This document shows, in pieces, positions 15,923 through 25,115 of a stretch of 64,000 nt of DNA. Position 1 is the first letter of the stretch. Each line of letters opens with the position of its first letter. Both the position numbers and the translations under genes were made by a program. The notes below the pieces were generated by a model. That model saw nothing but the letters and a program-made list of their open reading frames with translations. It searched no databases and was not told the origin of the DNA. The DNA is from Devosia crocina (lineage in GTDB: Bacteria; Pseudomonadota; Alphaproteobacteria; Rhizobiales; Devosiaceae), in NCBI RefSeq assembly GCF_900116545.1, contig NZ_FPCK01000001.1, positions 372,001 to 436,000 on the forward strand, in the 5' to 3' direction.

Positions 15923-18042
15923 GCGGTGACCTCGGGTTGCGCCTTTTCCTTTTCTTTGCGCGCGCGCCAGATCTGGAAACCAACAAGGCCAGCCCCCAGG
16001 ACAAAGCCGATTTCATCGGTCAGCGGCAAGGCCAGTATCAGCGTAATCCCGGCTACAAGAAACAGAAGGCGCTCGATGAGCAGGGTCCGCACGAAAAGGA
16101 AGCCGATCAGCGCCACGCCAGACAGGCCGATGCCTATACAGGCCTTGAAGATCACGTAGGCCACTTCCACCGGGTAGCCGAATGCGTCAGCCATCCAGCC
16201 ACCATCCTGGAGCATCAGCGAAGGGGTGAAAACCGCCATGAACGGGATTACGAAGCCGGCAGCGGCGAGCTTGACCGCGTTGAGCGAAATCTTGAGGCCG
16301 CTCGATTTGGCGATCGGTGCGGCAGCAAAGCAGGCAAGAGCGACAGGCGGGGTCAAGTCGGCCATGATGCCGAAGTAGAAAACGAACATGTGGCTGACGA
16401 GCAGGGGCACACCCAACTCAAGCAAAGCCGGACCGGCCAGGGACGAGGTAATGATGTAGTTGGGAATGGTGGGGATGCCCATGCCGAGAACGAGGCAAGT
16501 GACCATGGTGAGCACCAGCGAAAGAAAGAGATTGTTCTCCCCCACGCTGATAATGGCGCTGATGAAGGTCGAAGCGATGCCAGTCAGGGTCAGGGTGCCG
16601 ATGACGATGCCCACGACAGCACAGGCAACCCCCACCGGCAGGGCATTGCGTGCCCCCTGTGCGAGAGCATCGCGGCAGATGGCGAGTGTTTCCCGCCCGC
16701 CCCGGAAAAAGGCGCAGGCGGCAATCAGGGCTACAATGACGCCCAGGAGCAGGTTGACACCAGCCCAGGTGAAGGACGCCGCGGCCAAGCCCAGTGCTAC
16801 CCAAAAGACGATACGAAACGCCAATGGTCCAATTCTGGCGGCAAGCGGGGTGCCTAGGATCAGGACGACAACGAGAGCCAGGCCCATGGTACCGGCGAAG
16901 ACGGGCGTATAGCCGGCAAAAAGCAGGTAGATGAGGGCCGCGAGTGGCAGGATTAGGGGCCACTGTTCTCGCACGGCGCGCCAGGGATTGGGCAGTTGAT
17001 CCCTTGCCATGCCTTTGAGCCCGAGCTTGGCGGCCTCAAGCCGTACCATCCAGAAGCAGACTGCGAAATAAAGAAGGGCGGGGATAATGGCCGCCTGGAC
17101 AATGGCGGCATAGGGCACGTTGAGCGTTTCCGCCATGATGAAGGCGACTGCGCCCATGACCGGGGGCATGATCTGCCCGCCCATCGAGGCCGTGGCTTCC
17201 ACGCCGCCGGCAAAGGCGGAGCGATAGCCGAAACGCTTCATGAGGGGGATGGTGAACTGGCCTGACGCAACGACATTGGCGACGCCCGAGCCCGATATGG
17301 TGCCCATCAGCGCCGAGGATAAAACAGCGACCTGAGCCGGACCACCGCGCGTTCCGCCGACAAGACCCAGAGCGAAATCGTTGAAGAGCCTGAGCATGCC
17401 TGCCCGTTCAAGAAAGGCGGCGAAGACGACGAAAATGAAGATATAGGCAGCCGAGACATAGATCGGGGTGCCATAGATGCCTTCGGTGCCGAAACCAAAG
17501 TGCTCGACGATTAGTTCGAAATTGTAGCCGCGATGGATGAGCGGTGCCGGCAGGTGCTGCCCGAAGAAACAATAGGCAAGAAACATCGCGGCGATGACCG
17601 CAAGGGGCCAGCCAAGAACCCGCCGCGCCGCCTCGAACACCAGGATCACGGCGGTGGTGCCCACGGCTAGATCGAGATGCGTCAAAAACCCGGTACGCCG
17701 GATCAGGTCCGTATAAAAGACCCAGTTGTAGATCCCAGTCATGAAGCCGGCGATACCTAGCGCCCAGAAGACCACTTTGCCGAAAAACGTTCTCGCGACG
17801 AGATTGGCCACGAGTGCGAAGGTCAGAAGCAGCAGAAAGCCGACATGCATGGCACGCACGACCTGGCTGGGCAGGGCGCCGTACGCTGCCGTCCAGAGAG
17901 TGAAAACCGCAAAGGCGATGGCGATACCGAAGGCGATCTTGCCCGGGATGCCGTCTCCAAAACCGGGCGGCAGGCCTTCGGTTACATCTTCTTCAGCCTG
18001 ATGCGCCAGGGCGTCGGCACGAACATCACCGGACTGGGTCAT
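15919..18042 (-). CDS. TRAP transporter fused 4TM/12TM permease (TAXI type)
   Basis: A large integral membrane protein of 707 residues in which the small (DctQ-like) and large (DctM-like) subunits are fused, as usual for TAXI systems. Many hydrophobic segments are evident. The DctM signatures include SSALMGTISGSGVANVVASG, ASMGGQIMPPVMGA and a C-terminal LGMGIPTIPNYII. It imports an organic acid or related solute with a sodium or proton gradient, using the TAXI binding protein encoded just upstream. ATG 18042 is chosen over an earlier in-frame codon because GGGAGGAAAGA lies correctly before it. A hairpin separates it from the binding-protein gene. Confidence 0.92.
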   Translation of the reverse strand: MTQSGDVRADALAHQAEEDVTEGLPPGFGDGIPGKIAFGIAIAFAVFTLWTAAYGALPSQVVRAMHVGFLLLLTFALVANLVARTFFGKVVFWALGIAGFMTGIYNWVFYTDLIRRTGFLTHLDLAVGTTAVILVFEAARRVLGWPLAVIAAMFLAYCFFGQHLPAPLIHRGYNFELIVEHFGFGTEGIYGTPIYVSAAYIFIFVVFAAFLERAGMLRLFNDFALGLVGGTRGGPAQVAVLSSALMGTISGSGVANVVASGQFTIPLMKRFGYRSAFAGGVEATASMGGQIMPPVMGAVAFIMAETLNVPYAAIVQAAIIPALLYFAVCFWMVRLEAAKLGLKGMARDQLPNPWRAVREQWPLILPLAALIYLLFAGYTPVFAGTMGLALVVVLILGTPLAARIGPLAFRIVFWVALGLAAASFTWAGVNLLLGVIVALIAACAFFRGGRETLAICRDALAQGARNALPVGVACAVVGIVIGTLTLTGIASTFISAIISVGENNLFLSLVLTMVTCLVLGMGIPTIPNYIITSSLAGPALLELGVPLLVSHMFVFYFGIMADLTPPVALACFAAAPIAKSSGLKISLNAVKLAAAGFVIPFMAVFTPSLMLQDGGWMADAFGYPVEVAYVIFKACIGIGLSGVALIGFLFVRTLLIERLLFLVAGITLILALPLTDEIGFVLGAGLVGFQIWRARKEKEKAQPEVTA

Positions 18043-18072
18043 GAATCTCTTTCCTCCCAAAAAGAGCAGTGA

Positions 18073-18098
18073 CTGGCCCGCCGGAACCGGCGGGCCAG
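18073..18098 (-). other. Intercistronic hairpin between binding protein and permease
   Basis: CTGGCCCGCCGG (18073-18084) is followed after two bases by its exact reverse complement (18087-18098). The stem is very GC-rich with no U-run. Between a binding-protein gene and its permease, such a hairpin commonly protects the upstream mRNA and lowers downstream expression; that role here is inference. Confidence 0.6.
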
Positions 18099-18102
18099 AG
18101 AC

Positions 18103-19056
18103 TTATTGAATGATGCCCTGTTCGCGATAGTAGCGCTCGGCGCCGGCGTGGAGCGGGATCGGAAGCCCCTCGATAGCCCTGTTGATGTCGATGGAGGCGG
18201 CAGCACTGTGGGCGGCCTGCATGCGCTCGAGATTTTCGAACATCAGCTTGGTCATCTGGTAGGCGGTTTCTTCGCTCACTCCTTCATGAGACACGAGGAT
18301 ATTGCCGATGGCAGCGGTTGGCACATCAGCATCCTGCCCCCGATAGGTCCCTGCGGGGATGGTTGCCGGAACATAGGGGGCGCCGATCGCCTCGACGATT
18401 TCTGCAGGAATGGCCACGATGTTGATCGAGTGGGTGGCCGTCAGATCCTGGATGAAGGCAACGCCCAGGCCGGCGGATTGCAGGGTCGAGTCCAACTGGC
18501 GGTTTTTGATCAGTTCGGCGGATTCCGCATAGGGCAGATATTCGAGCCGGCCTAGATCCTCATAGCTCAAGCCGGCGGCCTCGAAGATCGCCCGGGCGTT
18601 CAGCTCCGTTCCCGAAGCAGGCGCGCCCACCGACATGGAGCGGCCGGGAAGATCTTCCAGTGTCGCAATGCCCGACTGGGCATCGGCCACGATCTGCACG
18701 TAGTTGGGATAAATGGCGGCAATAGCACGCAAGCTTTCGAGCGGCCGCGGGAAGCCAGCTTCCTCATTGCCTTCCCAGGCAAGCGCAACGGAATCCCCGA
18801 GCGCGAAGGCGATTTCGCCCCGGCCCTGAGCCAGAAGATTGAGATTTTCAACGGAAGCCTTGGTGGCTTGCACCTGGGTGCGCGACCCTTCGATGCCGTC
18901 GCCGTAGATCTCGCTTAGCGCAACACCGAGGGGATAGTAGACGCCCGAAGTGCCGCCGGTAAGCACATTGATGAACTCCTGGCCGTGCGCCGCAGGAATA
19001 ACGAGAGCGGAACAAAGCAGTGCGGTCGCGCCGAAGCGCGTCATGAATTTGGTCAC
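18103..19056 (-). CDS. TAXI family TRAP solute-binding protein
   Basis: A periplasmic binding protein of 317 residues. After an n-region and hydrophobic stretch (RFGATALLCSALVIPAAHGQ) the mature protein begins FINVLTGGTSGVYYPLG, the TAXI-family hallmark. RSMSVGAPASGTELNARAI lies near the middle. It captures the solute for the fused permease. I start it at GTG 19056, which has GGGAGG six bases before it. An ATG four codons later (19044) is the alternative. A sigma-54 promoter lies about 60-75 bases upstream, and dctD/dctB follow on the same strand further upstream, so expression is probably induced by the DctB-sensed ligand. Confidence 0.92.
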   Translation of the reverse strand: MTKFMTRFGATALLCSALVIPAAHGQEFINVLTGGTSGVYYPLGVALSEIYGDGIEGSRTQVQATKASVENLNLLAQGRGEIAFALGDSVALAWEGNEEAGFPRPLESLRAIAAIYPNYVQIVADAQSGIATLEDLPGRSMSVGAPASGTELNARAIFEAAGLSYEDLGRLEYLPYAESAELIKNRQLDSTLQSAGLGVAFIQDLTATHSINIVAIPAEIVEAIGAPYVPATIPAGTYRGQDADVPTAAIGNILVSHEGVSEETAYQMTKLMFENLERMQAAHSAAASIDINRAIEGLPIPLHAGAERYYREQGIIQ

Positions 19057-19115
19057 GGATATCCTCCCAAAGGTTTTGGCGAGTGCCGGTCGTTGCGGCG
19101 TGCCGAACAAGGAAG

Positions 19116-19131
19116 AGCAAGAGCCATGCCA
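19116..19131 (-). promoter_or_regulatory. Sigma-54 (-24/-12) promoter for TAXI-TRAP operon
   Basis: Reading the minus strand, TGGCATGGCTCTTGCT has GG and GC elements separated by exactly ten bases and nearly matches the TGGCAC-N5-TTGC consensus. It lies 60-75 bases before the GTG start of the binding-protein gene. The adjacent gene encodes a sigma-54 activator with an intact GAFTGA motif, which supports the call. I found no clear activator site upstream. Confidence 0.8.
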
Positions 19132-19196
19132 GAACGAATCCCACCAGCGGCCGTTGTTTTTCGGCGCTTTGAGGCGGATTGTTGCCCCGCTCGCCT

Positions 19197-20531
19197 CTAG
19201 CCAGGCGGAAACTCGCCAGGACTGCGGTCGCCACGCAATCCATATCGCGCGATCTTCTCGTTGAGCGTGCGCCTTGGCACGCCGAGCAGATCTGCAGCAT
19301 CCGCAGTCGCTCCGTCAGTCTGCTCCAATGCTTGAGCGATCATGCCGGCCTCGAACTGGGCGACGAGATCAGGCAGGCTTTGTCGGGCAAGCGGTGCCAG
19401 AGCCGAGACGCCAAAGCCGATCACCGTGCGCTCAGCCAGAGACTTGAGTTCGCGCACATTGCCGGGCCAGTGCTGGTGCTGAAGCTCAAAGCTCATTTGC
19501 GCCGAAAGCTCACGCAAGGGTAAGCCGTGTCGTTCCGCAGCACGCCGCGCAAAAACGGCAAAAAGGAGCGGAATGTCCTCCACCCGCTCGCGCAGGGGCG
19601 GCAATGGAAGGTCGATGGTGGCAAGGCGAAAATAAAGGTCGGAGCGAAACCGCCCAGCCTCGCTTTCAGCTCTGAGGTCGACCTTGGTGGCCGCGATGAA
19701 ACGCACATCGACCGGAATCTGTCGATTGGCGCCCACGGGCTCCACCACCCGCTCCTGGATAACGCGCAGCAGTTTGGCCTGTAGCCCCAGCGGCATGGAC
19801 TCGATCTCGTCGAGAAAAACCGTCCCGCCCGCGGCAAATGCGATCCTGCCCTGTCGCGAGCTCGCTGCGCCCGTGAAGGCGCCGCGTTCATGGCCGAAGA
19901 ATTCGCTCTCGAAGATGGCCTCAGGGATGGCCGCGCAGTTGATCGCGACAAAAGGAGCCGAGCGGCGCCGGCCGAAATCGTGGAGGGCGCGTGCGACAAC
20001 TTCCTTGCCGGTGCCGGTCTCCCCGGTGATCAGCACATCGACGTCGATTTCGGCCAGGTGCTGGACCGATCGACGTATTTGGCCGATGGCTGGGGAGGTG
20101 CCGATCAACCTAGCCTCCAGATCGGCCGGCTCGTCCCGTAGTCGCTCGATTTCGCGCTTCAATCGCCGCCGTTCGACGGCATTGTCGAGAAGGGACACCA
20201 GCTGTTCGGCATCATAGGGTTTTTCAAGAAAATGATAGGCGCCGGCCTGCATGGCTTCAACGGCCAAGGGCACATCCCCATGACCTGTGAGGAGAACGAC
20301 TGGCAATTCGGGGTCGCGGTGCTGTAGGCGCGAGAGCAGGTCCAATCCTGAAAGCCGGGGCATGCGCATATCCGAAACGACGCACTCGGTCTTAGCGGCA
20401 TCTATGGTCTGCAACGCTTCCAGCGGATCGGTAAACACCTCGATACTGAAGCCGCTCGCCTCCAGCCAGTCGGCTGCTGCCGCGCAGAGGTCCGGTTCGT
20501 CATCGATGAAAACTATTTTGCCCCGGGTCAT
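19197..20531 (-). CDS. dctD: Sigma-54-dependent response regulator, DctD-like
   Basis: A 444-residue NtrC-class activator. The receiver domain has the acidic pair DD near 10-11, phospho-acceptor D54 in VVSDMRMP and K104 in FLEKPYD. The AAA+ domain has Walker A GETGTGKE (170-177) and the sigma-54 contact motif GAFTGA (217-222). A Fis-type helix-turn-helix ends the protein (DAADLLGVPRRTLNEKIARYGL). It drives ATP-dependent open-complex formation at sigma-54 promoters, presumably the one at 19116-19131. The start ATG overlaps the dctB stop by 4 bases. A longer upstream frame exists but would duplicate dctB sequence. Confidence 0.93.
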   Translation of the reverse strand: MTRGKIVFIDDEPDLCAAAADWLEASGFSIEVFTDPLEALQTIDAAKTECVVSDMRMPRLSGLDLLSRLQHRDPELPVVLLTGHGDVPLAVEAMQAGAYHFLEKPYDAEQLVSLLDNAVERRRLKREIERLRDEPADLEARLIGTSPAIGQIRRSVQHLAEIDVDVLITGETGTGKEVVARALHDFGRRRSAPFVAINCAAIPEAIFESEFFGHERGAFTGAASSRQGRIAFAAGGTVFLDEIESMPLGLQAKLLRVIQERVVEPVGANRQIPVDVRFIAATKVDLRAESEAGRFRSDLYFRLATIDLPLPPLRERVEDIPLLFAVFARRAAERHGLPLRELSAQMSFELQHQHWPGNVRELKSLAERTVIGFGVSALAPLARQSLPDLVAQFEAGMIAQALEQTDGATADAADLLGVPRRTLNEKIARYGLRGDRSPGEFPPG

Positions 20532-22330
20532 CGCGCTAGCTCCAGGGAGCGGGAGGCAATTGCAGCCGGCAGCCATACTGTTGCGCAGGTGCCCCCGCCG
20601 GCAGCCGGCGAAAAGACCAGTGAGCCGCCATAATCTTCCAGGATGGCGCGCGAAATCGAGAGCCCGAGCCCCAGACCTTCGCCTGTTGCCTTGGTGGTGA
20701 AGAAGGGCTCGATGATCTGTTCGGCAATCTCGGAGGGAATGCCGGGCCCAGAATCGAGAAAGTGAACCGCCGCTCTTGTCTCGTCCCATTGCAGCCGAAC
20801 AAGAACCTGCGAATTGCCCATGCTGGCCGTTGCGTCGATGGCGTTGAGCAGGAGATTGATGAAGACCTGTTCGATGCGCACCGCATTGGCTGCAGTCAGG
20901 GGCGAGAGCTCGCAAGGCTCGAACCGCAAAGTCACCCCACGCTCCCTGGCTCTGGGTGCTGCGATCTCGATTGCTTCGGTAACCGATTGCGCAAGCGCAA
21001 TGGGGTCGCTGGGCAGCGCCTGGGCGCGCGAAGAGAAGGTCTTGAGGTGCTTGATGGTGCGCTGCATGCGTTTGAGCAGGTCCCGCCCGGTCGTGATCGA
21101 TGCGGTGGATTTCGGCTCGTCGCCGCGCTGGGCGTGCAGGGCTGCTGCTGCCAGGGTATTGTCGAGCGCGGACAGCGGCTGGCTCACTTCGTGGACGATC
21201 GCTGCCGACATGCGGCCAAGGGCGGCGAGTTTGGCGGCGTGGATCAGGCTATCCTGGGTCTTGCGCAGTTCTGCCTCGGCGCGCTTTCGCTCCTCGATTT
21301 CGCGGCCGAGAGCGCTCGTGCGCTCGGCCACGCGCTCTTCGAGCATCGCCTTTTGATTGAGCCGGAAACGGGTGAGTTGCCGCCGCTGAAAGCCGTAAAG
21401 CCCTGCCAGCAGGCATACGAGGCTCAAAAGACCGGCAATGCCGGCAATAAGCCTTGCTTCCTCGCGGACAGGTGCGAGCGGCAAGGCACTGAAGTGGTGC
21501 CACCCTTCCGGGTCGATCACGATCGTGCTCAGGGCAAGCCCCTGCGCTCCATCTTCAAAGATGCGGGTGAGATCGGCTGCTGCAGAGCCAGGGACAAGGG
21601 GCCGGCGCGCCGCGACATCGATACCATCATAGCGCCGCTCGGCAAGTATCCGGGCACGATCCATGTCGGCCAGCTGGTGCAGTGGACGATAACGCCAGCC
21701 CGGTACGCCGCTGAGAAACACAATGCCGGACGCGTCGGCGACGCCAGTCATTTCGCCCGCTTCGGCCCAGACGCGCTCAAGCGGCGACATATCGACCTTG
21801 ACGACAGCAACGCCGAGCGGCCCTTCGGGACCATCGATGCGACTCGATAGGAAATAGCCGGGCACGCCGGTCGTCACCCCGACTGCATAGTAGGCGCCTC
21901 TTCCGGTGACCAGCGCGTCGGCGAAATAGGGGCGAAAGCTGTAATTGTGTCCTACAAACGAGCTGGGCTCGCTCCAGTTCGACGAGGATAGCGTCAGCCC
22001 TGAAGGGTCGATGATATAGACAACGTCCGCCTGGGCATGGCCGGCGACCGTTTGGAGATAAAGGTTCACCTCCCGCACCCGATTGGTGGACGGGTGCGCC
22101 AGAAGCTCAAGGATCCGTTCGTCCTCGCCCAAGACCTGCGGCAGGTAGGCGAAGCGCTCGATTTCGCTTTCGACTGCCCGCTGCGACAGCGTCAGGCGAT
22201 CGCGCAATTGCCCGGCAAGACGATCCATGCCCGCATCTTCCGCAAGCATGTAGGCAAGCGCTGCCAAGCCGACCACCAGAACGGCCGCCACCAAGGCGAA
22301 ACGCCACCTCCAACGCGACTGCCGAGCCAC
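20528..22330 (-). CDS. dctB: Membrane sensor histidine kinase, DctB-like
   Basis: A 600-residue kinase. Two membrane segments (about 11-30 and 292-313) enclose a periplasmic double-Cache sensor, where YSFRPYF and [16 protein letters not shown] are the ligand-pocket motifs of DctB. Then come a coiled coil and an H-box [14 protein letters not shown] with H380, and an ATPase domain ([25 protein letters not shown]). It senses a small, probably carboxylic, ligand and phosphorylates DctD. It uses a GTG start at 22330 behind GGGGAGG. The gene begins a minus-strand unit divergent from the ABC transporter operon. Confidence 0.92.
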   Translation of the reverse strand: MARQSRWRWRFALVAAVLVVGLAALAYMLAEDAGMDRLAGQLRDRLTLSQRAVESEIERFAYLPQVLGEDERILELLAHPSTNRVREVNLYLQTVAGHAQADVVYIIDPSGLTLSSSNWSEPSSFVGHNYSFRPYFADALVTGRGAYYAVGVTTGVPGYFLSSRIDGPEGPLGVAVVKVDMSPLERVWAEAGEMTGVADASGIVFLSGVPGWRYRPLHQLADMDRARILAERRYDGIDVAARRPLVPGSAAADLTRIFEDGAQGLALSTIVIDPEGWHHFSALPLAPVREEARLIAGIAGLLSLVCLLAGLYGFQRRQLTRFRLNQKAMLEERVAERTSALGREIEERKRAEAELRKTQDSLIHAAKLAALGRMSAAIVHEVSQPLSALDNTLAAAALHAQRGDEPKSTASITTGRDLLKRMQRTIKHLKTFSSRAQALPSDPIALAQSVTEAIEIAAPRARERGVTLRFEPCELSPLTAANAVRIEQVFINLLLNAIDATASMGNSQVLVRLQWDETRAAVHFLDSGPGIPSEIAEQIIEPFFTTKATGEGLGLGLSISRAILEDYGGSLVFSPAAGGGTCATVWLPAAIASRSLELAR

Positions 22331-22531
22331 GCCACCTCCCCATGCAGTTGCATTTTTGTCTTACTGCGCCACAAGACTAGCGCGAAAACAGGGGGATGGT
22401 CACCCTCAACTTGGTGTTCGAGGACAGCGTTGGTCATCGCCAAGCAATATCTCGTCAGAACCATACGTTCTTGGCCTCGCGGCCTGCAATGTGGCTAGCT
22501 CGACATGGGAACGAATTAGAGGAGACCGAGC

Positions 22532-23611
22532 TTGGCAAGTCTGACGCTTAAGGACGTCTACAAGTCTTTCAACCAGACCGACGTCATTACGGGCATCGAT
22601 CTGGACATCGAGCACGGCGAGTTTGTTGTGTTCGTGGGGCCTTCCGGATGCGGCAAATCCACTCTTTTGCGCATGATTGCCGGATTGGAAACCATTACCA
22701 GCGGCGAACTCTGGATCGGGGATGAGTTGTGCAACGATGTTCACCCCGGCGATCGCGGGATTGCCATGGTGTTCCAGTCCTACGCGCTTTATCCGCACAT
22801 GAGCGTCTACGACAATATAGGCTTCAACATGAAGGTGACGGGAGTGGCGCGCGATGTGCGCGACGCCAAGATCCGGAATGCGGCGCGCATCCTGCAGATG
22901 GAGCATCTGCTTGAGCGCAAGCCCGCCCAACTGTCGGGCGGTCAGCGCCAGCGTGTCGCGATTGGACGCGCTATCGTCCGGGAACCTCAGGTCTTTCTCT
23001 TCGACGAGCCCCTGTCCAACCTCGACGCCGCCTTGCGGGTCGATACGCGCATGGAGCTTGCCAAGCTTCACCGCGATCTGGGCGCCACCATGGTCTATGT
23101 GACCCATGATCAGGTCGAGGCGATGACCCTGGCCGACAAAATCGTGGTGCTCAATGGTGGCGTGGTGCAGCAGGTCGGCACTCCGATCGAACTCTACCAG
23201 CGTCCCGCAAATCGTTTCGTAGCGGGTTTCATCGGCAGTCCCAAAATGAACTTCATTCCGGTTGAGGTGGTGGGAACCGGCGCCGGCACGGTCCGGGTGA
23301 AATTCTCCGATCTCTCAGAGATCGACGTGCCTGCCGCGCCTGACAAGACACGCCTCGGGGAACAGTTGACCCTTGGCGTCCGACCCCAGGATCTGCAACT
23401 GGCCGAGGGCGGTGCAATCCAGTGCGCCGTTTCGGTTGTCGAGCGGCTCGGCAGCGAAACCATCGTCAATGGCGACGTGGGATCGGGTGGACCCATCCTC
23501 GCTGTTCTTGATGGGGACCGGCCAATCGAGATCGGTTGCTCGATCCGCCTTTCGTTTGAAAGCAGCAAGGCCATCCTGTTCAACGAAGAAGGGCTGGCGC
23601 TGCTCGCCTGA
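22532..23611 (+). CDS. Carbohydrate ABC transporter ATP-binding protein (MalK/UgpC type)
   Basis: A 359-residue ATPase of the MalK/UgpC/MsmX group. Walker A GPSGCGKS is at 36-43, the signature QLSGGQRQR near 133, Walker B VFLFDEPLSNLDA near 155, and the H-loop in YVTHDQVEAMTL. A C-terminal TOBE-like regulatory domain follows (FIGSPKMNFIPVEVV). It energises import by the binding protein and permeases encoded next. The start is a TTG at 22532 with AGGAG before it. It heads the operon, but a hairpin and 208 bases separate it from the binding-protein gene. Confidence 0.93.
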   Translation: MASLTLKDVYKSFNQTDVITGIDLDIEHGEFVVFVGPSGCGKSTLLRMIAGLETITSGELWIGDELCNDVHPGDRGIAMVFQSYALYPHMSVYDNIGFNMKVTGVARDVRDAKIRNAARILQMEHLLERKPAQLSGGQRQRVAIGRAIVREPQVFLFDEPLSNLDAALRVDTRMELAKLHRDLGATMVYVTHDQVEAMTLADKIVVLNGGVVQQVGTPIELYQRPANRFVAGFIGSPKMNFIPVEVVGTGAGTVRVKFSDLSEIDVPAAPDKTRLGEQLTLGVRPQDLQLAEGGAIQCAVSVVERLGSETIVNGDVGSGGPILAVLDGDRPIEIGCSIRLSFESSKAILFNEEGLALLA

Positions 23612-23638
23612 GCTCGCTCCCTATCGACAGCACCTTCC

Positions 23639-23658
23639 GGGCAGCCTTGGCGCTGCCC
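23639..23658 (+). other. Hairpin downstream of ABC ATPase gene
   Basis: GGGCAGC (23639-23645) pairs with GCTGCCC (23652-23658) over six bases. No U-run follows, so it is at best a weak or rho-assisted terminator. It may limit read-through from the ATPase gene into the transporter genes. Confidence 0.45.
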
Positions 23659-23718
23659 ATAACCGTTTGTTCTGGATCATCTTCTGATCCATAACGGACA
23701 GCTATCGCTACAGACCGA

Positions 23719-23742
23719 CATAGTCTTTGTGATGGGACTATG
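23719..23742. promoter_or_regulatory. Inverted repeat, candidate operator of ABC transporter operon
   Basis: CATAGTC (23719-23725) and GACTATG (23736-23742) are exact inverted copies with a ten-base spacer, in the 208-base gap before the binding-protein gene. The size and spacing suit a dimeric repressor. No regulator gene lies beside it, so this is unproven. Confidence 0.45.
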
Positions 23743-23819
23743 ACAGTGCCAGTCTTGCCTTGATGAGGGAATGCGCAACTGACCGAGGGGGTCCTGCGCA
23801 AGCGACAATGGAGGAACAT

Positions 23820-25115
23820 TTGTCCAAGAATCCAGCCCAGTCCCGCCGGTCCATATGGGGGGGTGCTGCCCTGGCAGCCATGCTGTGCAGCTCGACATCC
23901 ATCGCGCAGGAAGCGTTGGAAGTCTGGTCGCGCAGTGGTCCGCAAGCGGCCGAAACCTATAAGGCCGTTTTCGAAGCCTTCACTGAAAAGACCGGCATTC
24001 CGGTGGAATATCTCGCCACCGTTGAATTCGAAACGCAGCTGCAGGCGCGCGCCGCTGCTCGCGATCTGCCCGACGTGCTGATTTATGATCAGGCCAGCAT
24101 GGCTGCCTATGCCACTGCCGGAATGGTCCTCCCCATCGTGCCAGAGGACATCAGCGGACATGACCAGCTGAGCGAAGCCTCCTGGGACTCGGTGCGCATG
24201 GCAGATGGCGCCTATTACGGCGTTCCTTTCAGCCAGCACGCCCAGATCACGTTCATTCGCTCCGACTGGCGCAAGAAGCTGGGCTTTGAGGTTCCGCAGA
24301 CTCATGACGAACTGATTGCCCTTGCTACTGCCTTTGCGACCCAAGATCCCGACGGAAGTGGTGTCGATGCCGATACCTACGGCATGGCTGTGCCGGGCAC
24401 CACGGATCGTGGCTTCTTCACCTGGTGGCTCTCGTCCTACATGATGCAGCGCGGCGGTTCATTCGTTGAAGGCGCTGACGGCAAATATGCGGTGACCGTC
24501 AATTCTCCGGAAAGCGTCGCAGCGGTCGAGTGGATCCAGAACCTGTTCTGCGGTTCGCCCAGTCTTGTTCAGCCTGGTGCCCTTACCAATGCCAGTGCAA
24601 CGCCATTCTTTGCCGAAAATCATGCCGGCATCTATCAGACCGGCCCCTATGCCTTTGCCAATTTCGACCGCGCACCGGGCAAGGACAAGTATGAAGTCGT
24701 CATCGCTCCAGCCGGTCCCGGCGGCAAGACCACGCTGACCGAGCGTACCAGCATCTATTTCGGTGCGACGAGTTCGATGCCCGAGGAGCAGAAGGCGCTA
24801 GCCGAGTTCCTGATCAGCCCGGAAGCCCAGACCCTCGGCATGACGGCCCCCGGCCAGCCCGTGGTGCGGCTGCCCGTCAACACCACGCTCGACGCTGCCG
24901 AAATCTACGGCGACGAACGCTGGACCGTTGTGGCCGAACAGCTCGAGGACTCCGAGCTGATGCCTTCAGATATCGACTTCACTACGGCGCGACTCGATAT
25001 CGCTGAAACGTTCCAGGCGATGTTCTCGCAGTGTACGGGTGACATTCAGGGCAGTCTCGACGGCCTTGCCGGTCGCATTGCCGATGAACTCTCGATGCAA
25101 GACGCACTGCAATGA
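23820..25115 (+). CDS. Sugar ABC transporter extracellular binding protein
   Basis: A family 1 solute-binding protein of about 431 residues. The N-terminus has a twin-arginine-like SRRSIWGG followed by a hydrophobic stretch (AALAAMLCSSTSIAQ), so export by Sec or Tat is expected. The mature part shows the usual EVWSR...VFEAFTEKTGIPVEY, DLPDVLIYDQASM and YGVPFSQHAQITFIRSD regions. It captures a sugar or oligosaccharide; which one cannot be told. I start at TTG 23820, which has GGAGG five bases before it; ATG 23808 is an alternative. It overlaps the next permease by 4 bases. Confidence 0.9.
   Translation: MSKNPAQSRRSIWGGAALAAMLCSSTSIAQEALEVWSRSGPQAAETYKAVFEAFTEKTGIPVEYLATVEFETQLQARAAARDLPDVLIYDQASMAAYATAGMVLPIVPEDISGHDQLSEASWDSVRMADGAYYGVPFSQHAQITFIRSDWRKKLGFEVPQTHDELIALATAFATQDPDGSGVDADTYGMAVPGTTDRGFFTWWLSSYMMQRGGSFVEGADGKYAVTVNSPESVAAVEWIQNLFCGSPSLVQPGALTNASATPFFAENHAGIYQTGPYAFANFDRAPGKDKYEVVIAPAGPGGKTTLTERTSIYFGATSSMPEEQKALAEFLISPEAQTLGMTAPGQPVVRLPVNTTLDAAEIYGDERWTVVAEQLEDSELMPSDIDFTTARLDIAETFQAMFSQCTGDIQGSLDGLAGRIADELSMQDALQ

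Noticed and set aside
20762-21850. 362-codon plus-strand frame opposite dctB
   Set aside because: Shadow of the histidine kinase; no motif and no ribosome-binding site.
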